DNA of 12,620 bases, from assembly GCA_016763895.1 (NCBI GenBank), contig JAESSV010000256.1, forward strand, positions 1 to 12,620, written 5' to 3'. Source of the stretch: Magnetovibrio sp. (GTDB lineage: Bacteria > Pseudomonadota > Alphaproteobacteria > Rhodospirillales > Magnetovibrionaceae). The notes below the pieces were generated by a model, which saw only the letters and a program-made list of their open reading frames with translations, did no database searches and was not told the DNA's origin. This document shows positions 1-5,611 of the stretch, piece after piece. The position numbers and the translations under genes were made by a program. The stretch's first letter is position 1. Every line of letters starts with the position of its first letter.

Positions 1-746
1 AAGTGATCGATGTCGATTAAGATCAAAGCTAAATCTTGGTTATAACGATGACTAACCGAAATCTGGCGGTCCAGTTCAATTTGTATGAAGCCCCGATTGC
101 GAAGGCCAGTCAGGCTGTCGGTGATAGACTTTTCAACGGCTTCTTCGGTGAGCACCTGCAAGGCTTCATAACGTCTGGCCGCGACGATGGTAATGCCAAA
201 TTGATAAGTCAGGTTTTCGATATATTGCAAATCACGATCCGTGGGTGTCGAGGTATACGCCAAGATCAAAACGCCAAGGACTTTGTTGTTGTAATTTATG
301 GGCTGTAAAATCACCGCCTTGGGGGCAATGGAGCCAATACCGGTATCAATGTAAAAGCCTTCCACCGCATCCGCGCTAACCACCATGGCCTCATTGGCAT
401 TGTAGGCTTGTCCGACGAGCCCAGATGTGGATGACATAGATTTTTTAGCCTCGTCCGAAGTCCCATGAGAAACAACACAATCAAGCTCTTTTGTTTTTTC
501 ATTAAATAAATACAAAGCGCTGAGCGGGGAGGGGTGCCAATTGGAATGGGACAGCAAGGCATCTGAAATGGCTTGCGATAAATCATAGTTCGACGAGCAT
601 GATGTTACGGCCTGGCTAAAGGATTGGTCGTAATGGGCTTGTAATTTAAGCGCTTCTGTACGGCTGCGAACGCTTTCGCGCATTTTATTAAAGGCTTTGA
701 CCAGCTTCCCAATTTCATCGTCGTTTATAATGGAAAGCTCTTTCAC
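1..746 (-). CDS. Diguanylate cyclase, HAMP-end/GAF/GGDEF part (partial, frame-separated from its N-terminus)
   Basis: Reading the minus strand from about 746 down to 1 gives an open frame with no stop. It starts in the second half of a HAMP domain (NDDEIGKLVKAFNKM). A GAF-like domain of about 150 residues follows, with segments such as GLVGQAYN and ILQPINYNNKVLGVLILAY. The start of a GGDEF domain comes last (SITDSLTGLRNRGF, then LILIDIDHF at the edge). GGDEF domains make cyclic di-GMP from two GTP. The GG(D/E)EF active site lies outside the window, so activity cannot be judged. The frame joins the upstream CHASE3 reading frame only after a one-base shift. In the sequence as given, a GTG at 744-746 overlaps the upstream TGA as GTGA and could in principle restart translation. 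A GGGGAG lies only 2 bases upstream of it, too close for a good ribosome-binding site. I consider this the broken or frameshifted C-terminal part of one gene. Confidence 0.8.
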   Translation of the reverse strand, partial: MKELSIINDDEIGKLVKAFNKMRESVRSRTEALKLQAHYDQSFSQAVTSCSSNYDLSQAISDALLSHSNWHPSPLSALYLFNEKTKELDCVVSHGTSDEAKKSMSSTSGLVGQAYNANEAMVVSADAVEGFYIDTGIGSIAPKAVILQPINYNNKVLGVLILAYTSTPTDRDLQYIENLTYQFGITIVAARRYEALQVLTEEAVEKSITDSLTGLRNRGFIQIELDRQISVSHRYNQDLALILIDIDH

Positions 747-1426
747 TTCTCCCCGGCGCCCAATTTTTTGGCATAGCTGGCGAGCTTAATCAGGGGGGTT
801 ACCACGCTGGTTTGGATTTTATATCCTAAGATGACGATGAGAAAAATCAGCAGCAGAGCTTCGGTTATAAAGAGCGAATAAACAAAATCTTGATCTTTGA
901 CATATTGGGCTCTGCGGATTTGTAAAAGGTCATGTTCAATAGCCTTAAATTCTTCGATATGAAGCCGCAGAGAATCCATGATTGTTTTTCCGACGTCAGA
1001 TTGCACAATCGCCAAGGCTTTATCTTTTTGTCCTTGAATGGACAAGGAAATGGTGTCGTTTAATTCATCTTTTTTCTTGTTTATGAGTTCTTCTATGCGG
1101 TTCAGACGAAATTGTTGCGTTGGGTTGTTCTTGGTCAAGGATTTGAGAGCCGCCAAGCTTTTTATGGTTTCCGTCAAGCCAGTATTATAGGGAGCTAAAT
1201 AGGCATCGTCATGGGTGAGTAAAAAACCACGTTGTCCTGTTTCTGTATCGATCAATCGTGTCAAAAGATGATCACTTTCAGCAATGACTTTGTGGGCAAG
1301 CATGACCCATTGATCTTGTTTTGAAGCATTATTTTCAACGGCCACAATAAACCCAAAGTTGCTGATGATGATAATGATCAGCAAACCAAAAGAGATCAGA
1401 AATTTAGCGCGTATTCCCAACTGCAT
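743..1426 (-). CDS. CHASE3-domain membrane sensor, N-terminal part of the frameshifted diguanylate cyclase
   Basis: The 227-residue product from the ATG at 1424-1426 has a hydrophobic helix near its start (FLISFGLLIIIIISNFGF). A periplasmic helical region of about 140 residues follows, with the CHASE3 hallmark DTETGQRGFLLT. A second membrane helix (LFITEALLLIFLIVILGY) then leads into the first HAMP helix (TPLIKLASYAKKLG). It stops at TGA in the middle of HAMP. CHASE3 is a periplasmic sensory domain of kinases and diguanylate cyclases; its ligand here is unknown. The start was chosen for its Shine-Dalgarno AGGGAG at 1435-1440 (minus strand), 8 bases upstream; a GTG at 1450 is a weaker alternative. 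HAMP, GAF and GGDEF continue in the -1 frame, so this is half of one signalling protein and not a complete sensor. The PL-to-DEIG distance of HAMP becomes normal once one base is added between 751 and 769. Confidence 0.8.
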   Translation of the reverse strand: MQLGIRAKFLISFGLLIIIIISNFGFIVAVENNASKQDQWVMLAHKVIAESDHLLTRLIDTETGQRGFLLTHDDAYLAPYNTGLTETIKSLAALKSLTKNNPTQQFRLNRIEELINKKKDELNDTISLSIQGQKDKALAIVQSDVGKTIMDSLRLHIEEFKAIEHDLLQIRRAQYVKDQDFVYSLFITEALLLIFLIVILGYKIQTSVVTPLIKLASYAKKLGAGEK

Positions 1427-1473
1427 AGTCGTTACTCCCTTACGGCACACAATATTTTGTTTTTATAGTTTAT

Positions 1474-1485
1474 ATGATAAATCAT
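1474..1485. promoter_or_regulatory. Inverted repeat in the divergent cyclase/arsR intergenic region
   Basis: ATGAT-AA-ATCAT is a 5-bp perfect inverted repeat in a very AT-rich gap. It lies 48 bases upstream of the cyclase start on the minus strand and about 70 bases upstream of arsR. It could be an operator or chance in AT-rich DNA. The two-base spacing does not match an FNR/CRP site. TATAAA-like hexamers that could serve as a minus-strand -10 lie between it and the cyclase start. Confidence 0.25.
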
Positions 1486-1518
1486 TTTTTAAATATTGTC
1501 ATTTTTTTGAATAGATAC

Positions 1519-1553
1519 TTGACTTATGTTGTTATTTCTATATTTCTAGAAAT
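1519..1553 (+). promoter_or_regulatory. Predicted arsR promoter, probably giving a leaderless transcript
   Basis: TTGACT at 1519-1524 is a good -35 match. With a 16-base spacer the -10 would be TATTTC at 1541-1546 (weak, 3 of 6). Transcription would then begin at about 1553-1554, right at the arsR ATG. No Shine-Dalgarno sequence is visible in the 20 bases before the ATG, which fits a leaderless mRNA. The predicted -10 lies inside the palindrome at 1540-1555, so a bound repressor would block RNA polymerase. Confidence 0.4.
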
Positions 1554-1555
1554 AT
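1540..1555. promoter_or_regulatory. Perfect 16-bp palindrome, candidate ArsR operator
   Basis: ATATTTCTAGAAATAT equals its own reverse complement over all 16 bases. Its last two bases are the A and T of the arsR start codon (1554-1556). ArsR/SmtB-family repressors are dimers that bind AT-rich inverted repeats overlapping their own promoters, so autoregulation of arsRM is the natural reading. The match to any characterised ArsR site was not tested. Confidence 0.55.
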
Positions 1556-1874
1556 GAATAAGTCAGAAGCCATTCAAGCCTTAACGGCTCTTGCACATGA
1601 CACGCGTCTAGACGTTTTTCGTTTATTGGTTGAGGCGGGACCCGAAGGCCTTGCCATTGGGAATATCGGTGAAATGCTTGATGTTCCGGCGGCAACTTTG
1701 AATCACCATATGACGCTCATGAAGCAAGCTGGACTCGTGAAATGCATGCGTGCCGGGCGTAAATTGATTCACAGCGCGGACTATGACCGGATGGATGCGA
1801 TGCTGTCTTACCTCACCAAAAATTGCTGCCAAGGCAGCGCATGTTTTCCAGGCAAAGGATCTGCTCATGACTGA
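1554..1874 (+). CDS. arsR: ArsR-family arsenite-responsive transcriptional repressor
   Basis: This 106-residue winged-helix protein has the ArsR-family start (ALAHDTRLDVFRLLV) and a recognition helix around PAATLNHHMTLMKQAGLV (residues 45-62). The wing follows (RAGRKLIHSAD). It has no α3 metal site of the ELCVCDL type. Instead the C-terminus carries Cys91, Cys92 and Cys97 (NCCQGSAC), resembling the C-terminal As(III)-binding cysteines of the Acidithiobacillus-type ArsR; Cys64 is a further cysteine. The likely role is to repress arsRM until arsenite (or methylarsenite) releases it from DNA. The ATG at 1554 is the only reasonable start, because an in-frame stop lies at 1512-1514 with no start codon in between and the next Met is inside the DNA-binding domain. 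No Shine-Dalgarno precedes it. The gene overlaps arsM by 8 bases, implying translational coupling. Confidence 0.9.
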   Translation: MNKSEAIQALTALAHDTRLDVFRLLVEAGPEGLAIGNIGEMLDVPAATLNHHMTLMKQAGLVKCMRAGRKLIHSADYDRMDAMLSYLTKNCCQGSACFPGKGSAHD

Positions 1875-2772
1875 CCAAATATTGAAAGACCATACGGTGC
1901 GTAAAACGGTCCGGGATAATTATGCAAAAATCGCAGAAAGTGGCGGAAATTCAGGCTGTTGTGGCCCAACTTCAGACTCTGGATCAGACTCTGGCGGTTG
2001 TTGTGGGCCTGCGGATGATGTTGAAATTCCCTCCGCAGAAGCCATGAGCGCTTTTTTTGGCTATTCCGATGAAGAAATGGCGGCGGTTCCCGAAGGCGCA
2101 AACCTCGGCCTTGGCTGTGGCAATCCTCAAGCCATTGCCGACATGAAAGCCGGGGAAGTGGTGGTCGATTTGGGATCTGGTGCCGGGTTTGACGCTTTTT
2201 TAGCCGCAGGTAAAATTGGCGAAACCGGGCGTGTGATTGGCATTGATATGACCCATGAAATGTTGTCAAAGGCGCGCGCGAATGCGAAAAAAGGGGGGTA
2301 TAAAAATACCGAATTCCGATTGGGAGAAATTGAATATATGCCCATCGCAAATGACACGGCGGATGTTATTATTTCCAACTGTGTAATCAATTTATCGCCC
2401 GACAAAGCCCAAGTTTTACGGGAATCCTTTCGTATTTTAAAGCCCGGCGGACGTTTGGCCATTTCCGATGTGGTGGCAACCGCACCTTTTCCCGATGATT
2501 TTGCGGATGACGATCACTTGTTGTCGGGTTGTGTCACCGGGGCCAGTCTGGTCGAAGATTTGCACCGCTGGATGAGCGATTCTGGGTTTTCGGATATCTT
2601 GATCGACATCAAAGAAGAAAGCCGCGAAGGCATCGCCGATTGGGCGCCCGGTCGTGGTATTGAAAAATATGTGGTGTCTGCAATCATCACAGCTAACAAA
2701 CCTGGGGCTAACAAACCGGGGGCTAAAAAACCTGGTGCTAAAAAACCGGGTAGCGGCGGCGGCTGTTGTTGA
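1867..2772 (+). CDS. arsM: Arsenite S-adenosylmethionine methyltransferase
   Basis: The 301-residue product belongs to the ArsM family, which methylates As(III) using S-adenosylmethionine in the cytoplasm. Visible features are the SAM motif [16 protein letters not shown] (about 99-114), the acidic ribose-binding GIDM (125-128), and the conserved cysteines Cys84 (GLGCGNP), Cys172 (SNCVINL) and Cys222 (SGCVTGA), which correspond to the arsenic-binding cysteines of the family. Two further vicinal pairs lie near the N-terminus (Cys31-Cys32 and Cys45-Cys46, each in GCCGP). A fifth site is the terminal GGGCC (Cys300-Cys301), reached through a lysine/proline/glycine repeat linker. A 12-bp tandem pair at 1972-1995 encodes SDSG twice between the N-terminal cysteine pairs. 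The ATG at 1867 lies inside the arsR end; starts further upstream would run through arsR. lipA begins 13 bases after the stop. The family call is secure; the end product (mono-, di- or trimethyl) cannot be told. Confidence 0.95.
   Translation: MTDQILKDHTVRKTVRDNYAKIAESGGNSGCCGPTSDSGSDSGGCCGPADDVEIPSAEAMSAFFGYSDEEMAAVPEGANLGLGCGNPQAIADMKAGEVVVDLGSGAGFDAFLAAGKIGETGRVIGIDMTHEMLSKARANAKKGGYKNTEFRLGEIEYMPIANDTADVIISNCVINLSPDKAQVLRESFRILKPGGRLAISDVVATAPFPDDFADDDHLLSGCVTGASLVEDLHRWMSDSGFSDILIDIKEESREGIADWAPGRGIEKYVVSAIITANKPGANKPGAKKPGAKKPGSGGGCC
2695..2754 (+). repeat. Four 15-bp tandem repeats encoding the ArsM tail linker
   Basis: Four imperfect units starting at 2695, 2710, 2725 and 2740 share the pattern AA(C/A)AAACC(T/G)GG(G/T)GCT. 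They encode N/K-K-P-G-A units from residue 277. The result is a flexible positively charged linker between the methyltransferase domain and the terminal Cys-Cys. The third-position differences alternate, so the copies are not all fresh duplications. Confidence 0.9.
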
Positions 2773-2785
2773 TTATAAGGGTTCC

Positions 2786-3727
2786 ATGACAATAGATTCA
2801 AAGCTCCGCCATCCAGAAAAAGCGCACAAGCCGGACAATCCGAGCCCGCGCAAGCCCAAGTGGATTCGTGTAAAGGCCCCAACATCCAAGGCCTATAACG
2901 AAACCCGACGTCTGATGCGGGAAAAAAACTTGCACACCGTGTGCGAAGAAGCGGCTTGCCCGAACATTGGTGAATGTTGGTCGCAACGCCATGCCACCGT
3001 GATGATTCTGGGCGAAATTTGCACACGGGCTTGCGCCTTTTGCAATGTTGCCACAGGGAAACCCAATGGTGTTGATCCGTTAGAGCCTGAAAATACCGGA
3101 ATCGCGGCCCGGGAATTGGGCTTAAAGCATATGGTGATCACATCCGTAGACAGAGACGACCTTGCTGATGGCGGAGCAACTCAATTTGCCCAGTCCATTC
3201 AAAAAGTCCATGATCTTTCGCCAACCACAACGGTCGAAGTCTTAACCCCTGATTTTCGCGGTAAAGACGGAGCCCTTGAAATCGTGATCGCGGCCCGCCC
3301 GGACGTGTTTAACCACAATTTGGAAACGGTGCCTTCCATCTATGCCCAAATCCGACCCGGGGCGCGTTATGAGCATTCTTTGGCCTTGTTGAAACAAGCG
3401 AAAGTGCTTGACCCTGAAGTCTTTACCAAGTCGGGCATTATGGTCGGGCTCGGCGAGACATTTGATCAAGTTCTTGTGGTCATGGATGACATGAGAGCCG
3501 CCAATGTGGACTTTCTCACCATCGGTCAATATCTGCAACCCACGCCCAAACATGTTGGTGTTGATCGTTTTGTTGATCCCAAAGAATTTGAAGAGTACAG
3601 CCGCATTGCCTTGGAAAAAGGCTTTCTGCATGTGGCGGCGACTCCCATGACCCGGTCCAGTTATCACGCAGATGCAGACTTTGCGGCCCTTAAGGCCGCA
3701 CGCTTGGCCAAGCTTCGGGGGGAATAG
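2786..3727 (+). CDS. lipA: Lipoyl synthase (radical SAM)
   Basis: The 313-residue product inserts two sulfurs into protein-bound octanoyl groups to make the lipoyl cofactor of pyruvate and 2-oxoglutarate dehydrogenases and the glycine cleavage system. The auxiliary [4Fe-4S] cluster ligands are Cys53, Cys58 and Cys64 ([13 protein letters not shown]). The radical SAM CxxxCxxC is Cys79, Cys83 and Cys86 (CTRACAFC). The C-terminal RSSY motif that supplies the serine ligand is present. The ATG at 2786 was chosen for the AAGG 5 bases upstream and because longer versions would run into arsM. It sits 13 bases after arsM and 4 bases before ratA, so it appears to be co-transcribed with both. In many relatives lipA lies near pyruvate dehydrogenase genes; here the upstream neighbours are arsR-arsM instead. 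Confidence 0.97.
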   Translation: MTIDSKLRHPEKAHKPDNPSPRKPKWIRVKAPTSKAYNETRRLMREKNLHTVCEEAACPNIGECWSQRHATVMILGEICTRACAFCNVATGKPNGVDPLEPENTGIAARELGLKHMVITSVDRDDLADGGATQFAQSIQKVHDLSPTTTVEVLTPDFRGKDGALEIVIAARPDVFNHNLETVPSIYAQIRPGARYEHSLALLKQAKVLDPEVFTKSGIMVGLGETFDQVLVVMDDMRAANVDFLTIGQYLQPTPKHVGVDRFVDPKEFEEYSRIALEKGFLHVAATPMTRSSYHADADFAALKAARLAKLRGE

Positions 3728-3731
3728 GCGC

Positions 3732-4202
3732 ATGCCCCGCCATTCAGAAGTTCGTAATCTGACCTTTTCCGCCTTGCAAATGTTTGATTTGGTTCTGGAT
3801 GTGGTCAAATATCCAGAATTTTTGCCGTGGTGCGTGGCGACGCGGGTGAAGTCCAAGGTCTATGATAGCAAAAGTGGCGATAGCAAAAGTGGCGATGGCG
3901 AAAAGGGCGAAATGGTTGCCGATATGGCGGTGGGGTTCAAGATGATACAAGAACGCTATACGTCGCGGATTACGTTTGAGACGCCTTTCCACATTCACAT
4001 CACCGACATCGGAGGCCCGTTTAAAAAACTGGAAACCGATTGGCGCTTTGTGCCCACCGCTGATGGTTGTGAGGTGGATTTTCAAATAGATTTTGAATTC
4101 CGCTCGGCTCTTTTGGAAAGAGTCATGGGCGGGGTGTTTGCCGATGCCGCTCATAAAATGATGCAGGCTTTTATCACGCGTGCCGAAACCGTTTATACTT
4201 AA
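3732..4202 (+). CDS. RatA/COQ10-type START-domain ubiquinone-binding protein
   Basis: The 156-residue product matches the polyketide cyclase/START family of RatA and COQ10, which binds ubiquinone or related lipids in a hydrophobic cavity. Recognisable stretches are the N-terminal LTFSALQMFDLVLDVVKYPEFLPWC (written here in two runs: LTFSALQMFDLV, then YPEFLPWC), the central FKMIQERYTSRI, and the C-terminal helix with VMGGVFADAAHKMMQAF. The name RatA comes from an E. coli report of a ribosome-association toxin, but in alphaproteobacteria a coenzyme-Q role is more likely. lipA-ratA adjacency is common in the class. A short repeat insertion at residues 46-60 lies in the loop after the first strands. 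The ATG follows a GGGGGA in the lipA end. The stop overlaps the convergent cinA stop by 4 bases. Confidence 0.9.
   Translation: MPRHSEVRNLTFSALQMFDLVLDVVKYPEFLPWCVATRVKSKVYDSKSGDSKSGDGEKGEMVADMAVGFKMIQERYTSRITFETPFHIHITDIGGPFKKLETDWRFVPTADGCEVDFQIDFEFRSALLERVMGGVFADAAHKMMQAFITRAETVYT
3867..3911 (+). repeat. 15-bp tandem repeats in the ratA coding region
   Basis: AGCAAAAGTGGCGAT occurs twice exactly (3867-3881 and 3882-3896). A diverged third unit follows (GGCGAAAAGGGCGAA, 3897-3911). They encode SKSGD-SKSGD-GEKGE and keep the frame. They probably lengthen a surface loop of the START fold without changing the core. Confidence 0.9.
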
Positions 4203-4690
4203 TTCGTAGCCGCCTTAATCAGCATTCTTATTGCAGCCTCAACGGCTTGCATGCGGACTTCTGTGCGATCCCCTTTGAAAAAGTGTTCTTCGTGAGCCGT
4301 TGTACGGCCCAGTCGTGCGGTGGCGATGTGGACCAGACCTACGGGTTTTGTTTCTGTTGCTCCCCCGGGGCCGGCAATTCCGGTGATGGAAACGCTGAGA
4401 TTGGCATCCGATCTTTTGATGGCACCTTCGGCCATGGCGCGGGCACAGATTTCAGAAACGGCACCATGGGCCATAAAGACATGGGCCTGAACCCCCAACA
4501 TTTCGCCTTTGGATTGATTTGAATAACAGATAAAACCCCGACCAAATATGGACGATGCGACAGGAATAGATGAAATCAACGCATTGACCAATCCTCCGGT
4601 GCATGATTCCGCGACCGTTACCCTGAGTTTATTCTTGGTGCACGTTTTCAACAGTTCTTCTGATAAAAGAGTTAAGTGTTTGGGAAACAT
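4199..4690 (-). CDS. pncC: Nicotinamide-nucleotide amidase (CinA C-terminal domain family)
   Basis: The 163-residue stand-alone CinA C-terminal domain deamidates nicotinamide mononucleotide to nicotinate mononucleotide in the pyridine-nucleotide cycle. The family signature AESCTGGL is at residues 28-35 with the likely catalytic Ser29. YSNQSK, SITGIAGPGGATETKPVG and a basic RTEVRMQAVEAAI helix complete the fold. The N-terminal MoCF/COG1058 domain of full-length CinA is absent, as usual in stand-alone alphaproteobacterial copies. The ATG directly abuts the pgpA stop (TAAATG), with a GGAAGG Shine-Dalgarno inside pgpA. The two genes are therefore one translationally linked unit. The stop codon shares four bases with the convergent ratA stop. 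Confidence 0.93.
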   Translation of the reverse strand: MFPKHLTLLSEELLKTCTKNKLRVTVAESCTGGLVNALISSIPVASSIFGRGFICYSNQSKGEMLGVQAHVFMAHGAVSEICARAMAEGAIKRSDANLSVSITGIAGPGGATETKPVGLVHIATARLGRTTAHEEHFFKGDRTEVRMQAVEAAIRMLIKAATN

Positions 4691-5212
4691 TTAGAGCAAT
4701 CCTTCCATAATTGGGGAGCCGAAACGTAAAATAGCATAAAGACAGGCCAGTCCAAATAGGCCTGCGAAAATATCATCCAGCATCACACCCCAAGCCCCGG
4801 CCAAGGATTTGTCCGCCCATGATATGGGCCAAGGCTTGAAAATATCAAACAGCCTAAACAGCACAAAACTGATCAGATAATAAACGGGGTCAAGGGGCGC
4901 CAACAGCAACACCATCCATTGCCCGGCGACTTCATCAATGACGACGGGGCCCGGATCATGCACGCCGGATCGATCCATGTAGTCCTTGGCCGCCCAAAGC
5001 CCAATAACAAAGACCACTCCCGAAGCAATGGCCAAAACCCAGACGCCCCACATTTGGACCATAATCCAGGCAAAGGGCAGGGCCGCAAGTGACCCCCAAG
5101 TGCCTGGGGCCTTGGGTAAATATCCTGAGCCAAACCACGTGGCAAGCAAAACACCGGGGTGGCGCAAGTTTGGGCGTGAATTTGGGTGACTTGGGGAAGG
5201 CTGTTGGTTCAT
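4691..5212 (-). CDS. pgpA: Phosphatidylglycerophosphatase A
   Basis: The 173-residue inner-membrane enzyme removes the phosphate of phosphatidylglycerophosphate to give phosphatidylglycerol. Family motifs are visible in order: WFGSGYLPKAPGTWGS near residue 26, several hydrophobic segments (for example VWVLAIASGVVFVIGLW), DPGPVVIDEVAGQ with the metal-binding acidic residues, and FRLFDIFKPWPI near the third segment. The ATG at 5210-5212 is preferred over a TTG one codon upstream; no strong Shine-Dalgarno is seen. It is followed without a gap by the CinA-type amidase gene, an arrangement widespread in alphaproteobacteria. Confidence 0.95.
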   Translation of the reverse strand: MNQQPSPSHPNSRPNLRHPGVLLATWFGSGYLPKAPGTWGSLAALPFAWIMVQMWGVWVLAIASGVVFVIGLWAAKDYMDRSGVHDPGPVVIDEVAGQWMVLLLAPLDPVYYLISFVLFRLFDIFKPWPISWADKSLAGAWGVMLDDIFAGLFGLACLYAILRFGSPIMEGLL

Positions 5213-5359
5213 CAATTTTGCAGACTCGTTCCGAAAGGGGAGATTCTTGACACCAACCTAGCAAAAATAAAGCAAAGTGGCACCTTTTCTTGCGGGTATA
5301 GTCTGAATAGATTATTTCTATTTGAAGATATTTTGAAGGAGCCCTGCGGGTTTAGATAA

Positions 5360-5373
5360 ATGATATAAATCAC
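5360..5373. promoter_or_regulatory. Possible FNR/CRP-family binding site
   Basis: A-TGAT-ATAA-ATCA-C keeps the TGAT-N4-ATCA core of FNR/FixK/Anr boxes, 8 of the 10 specified bases of TTGAT-N4-ATCAA. It lies about 150 bases upstream of pgpA and 240 upstream of the M23 gene, far from either start. Chance in AT-rich DNA is a real alternative. Confidence 0.22.
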
Positions 5374-5419
5374 TAAATATGTGCAAGCTTGGTCTGTTTT
5401 TTGAGCAATAACAATCACA

Positions 5420-5449
5420 CCACAAGGCAAAATAGCTTGCCACAAGGCA
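5420..5449. repeat. Direct repeat CCACAAGGCA around a small hairpin
   Basis: CCACAAGGCA occurs at 5420-5429 and 5440-5449, a 20-base period (two helical turns). The 5-bp inverted repeat GGCAA/TTGCC bridges the two copies. The core CACAAGGC recurs at 5544-5551, about 100 bases downstream. The spacing would suit a protein binding side by side on one face of the helix. The function is unknown. Confidence 0.45.
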
Positions 5450-5551
5450 TTCATACGGATAGCTTTGGGGCATAATTTAATTTTTGGGGGAGCAACGGCG
5501 ATTTTCGATGCTGCCCATCTGAATGTTTTTAATAATACATTTTCACAAGGC

Positions 5552-5596
5552 GTGTTCACAACGTACTGCAAAGGGTGTGTGCACATTGTACCGCAA
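5552..5596. repeat. Pair of related 20-bp boxes directly upstream of the M23 start
   Basis: Boxes at 5552-5571 and 5577-5596 agree at 16 of 20 positions, consensus GTGTKCACAWYGTACYGCAA, with start-to-start distance 25. The second ends 2 bases before the AAGGGGG ribosome-binding site of the M23 gene. Each contains a GTG-N2-CAC core and a GTAC. They may be operator sites for the peptidase-bactofilin operon or part of its leader. Confidence 0.5.
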
Positions 5597-5611
5597 TAAG
5601 GGGGCTTGTAC

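Larger units (their letters stand above)
5213..5611. other. 399-bp divergent intergenic region, no convincing gene
   Basis: This AT-rich gap separates pgpA (minus) from the M23 peptidase (plus). I see no protein I can support and no recognisable structured RNA. It holds an FNR/CRP-like half-site pair (5360-5373), a 10-bp direct repeat (5420-5449) with a third partial copy at 5544-5551, and a pair of related 20-bp boxes (5552-5596). AATAAT at 5531-5536 matches a -10 in 5 of 6 positions but has no good -35. If used, it would start transcription near 5543 and place the 20-bp boxes in the leader. The long gap is unusual among otherwise tightly packed genes and suggests regulation of the cell-wall pair. 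Confidence 0.6.

Noticed and set aside
36..586. Short open frames on the plus strand (36-308) and in the other minus frame (311-586)
   Set aside because: Both are shadows of the continuous GAF-GGDEF reading frame on the minus strand.
1623..2462. Minus-strand open frames opposite arsR and arsM
   Set aside because: They are antisense shadows, rich in His/Arg/Ser, with no recognisable features, lying under well-supported genes.
4199..4690. A truncated CinA missing its N-terminal domain through damage
   Set aside because: The stand-alone C-terminal domain is a normal functional form, with its own start and Shine-Dalgarno, and directly abuts pgpA.
5278..5294. Sigma-54-like TGGCAC...TTGC
   Set aside because: There are 11 bases between the GG and GC, whereas sigma-54 promoters need 10 with little tolerance.
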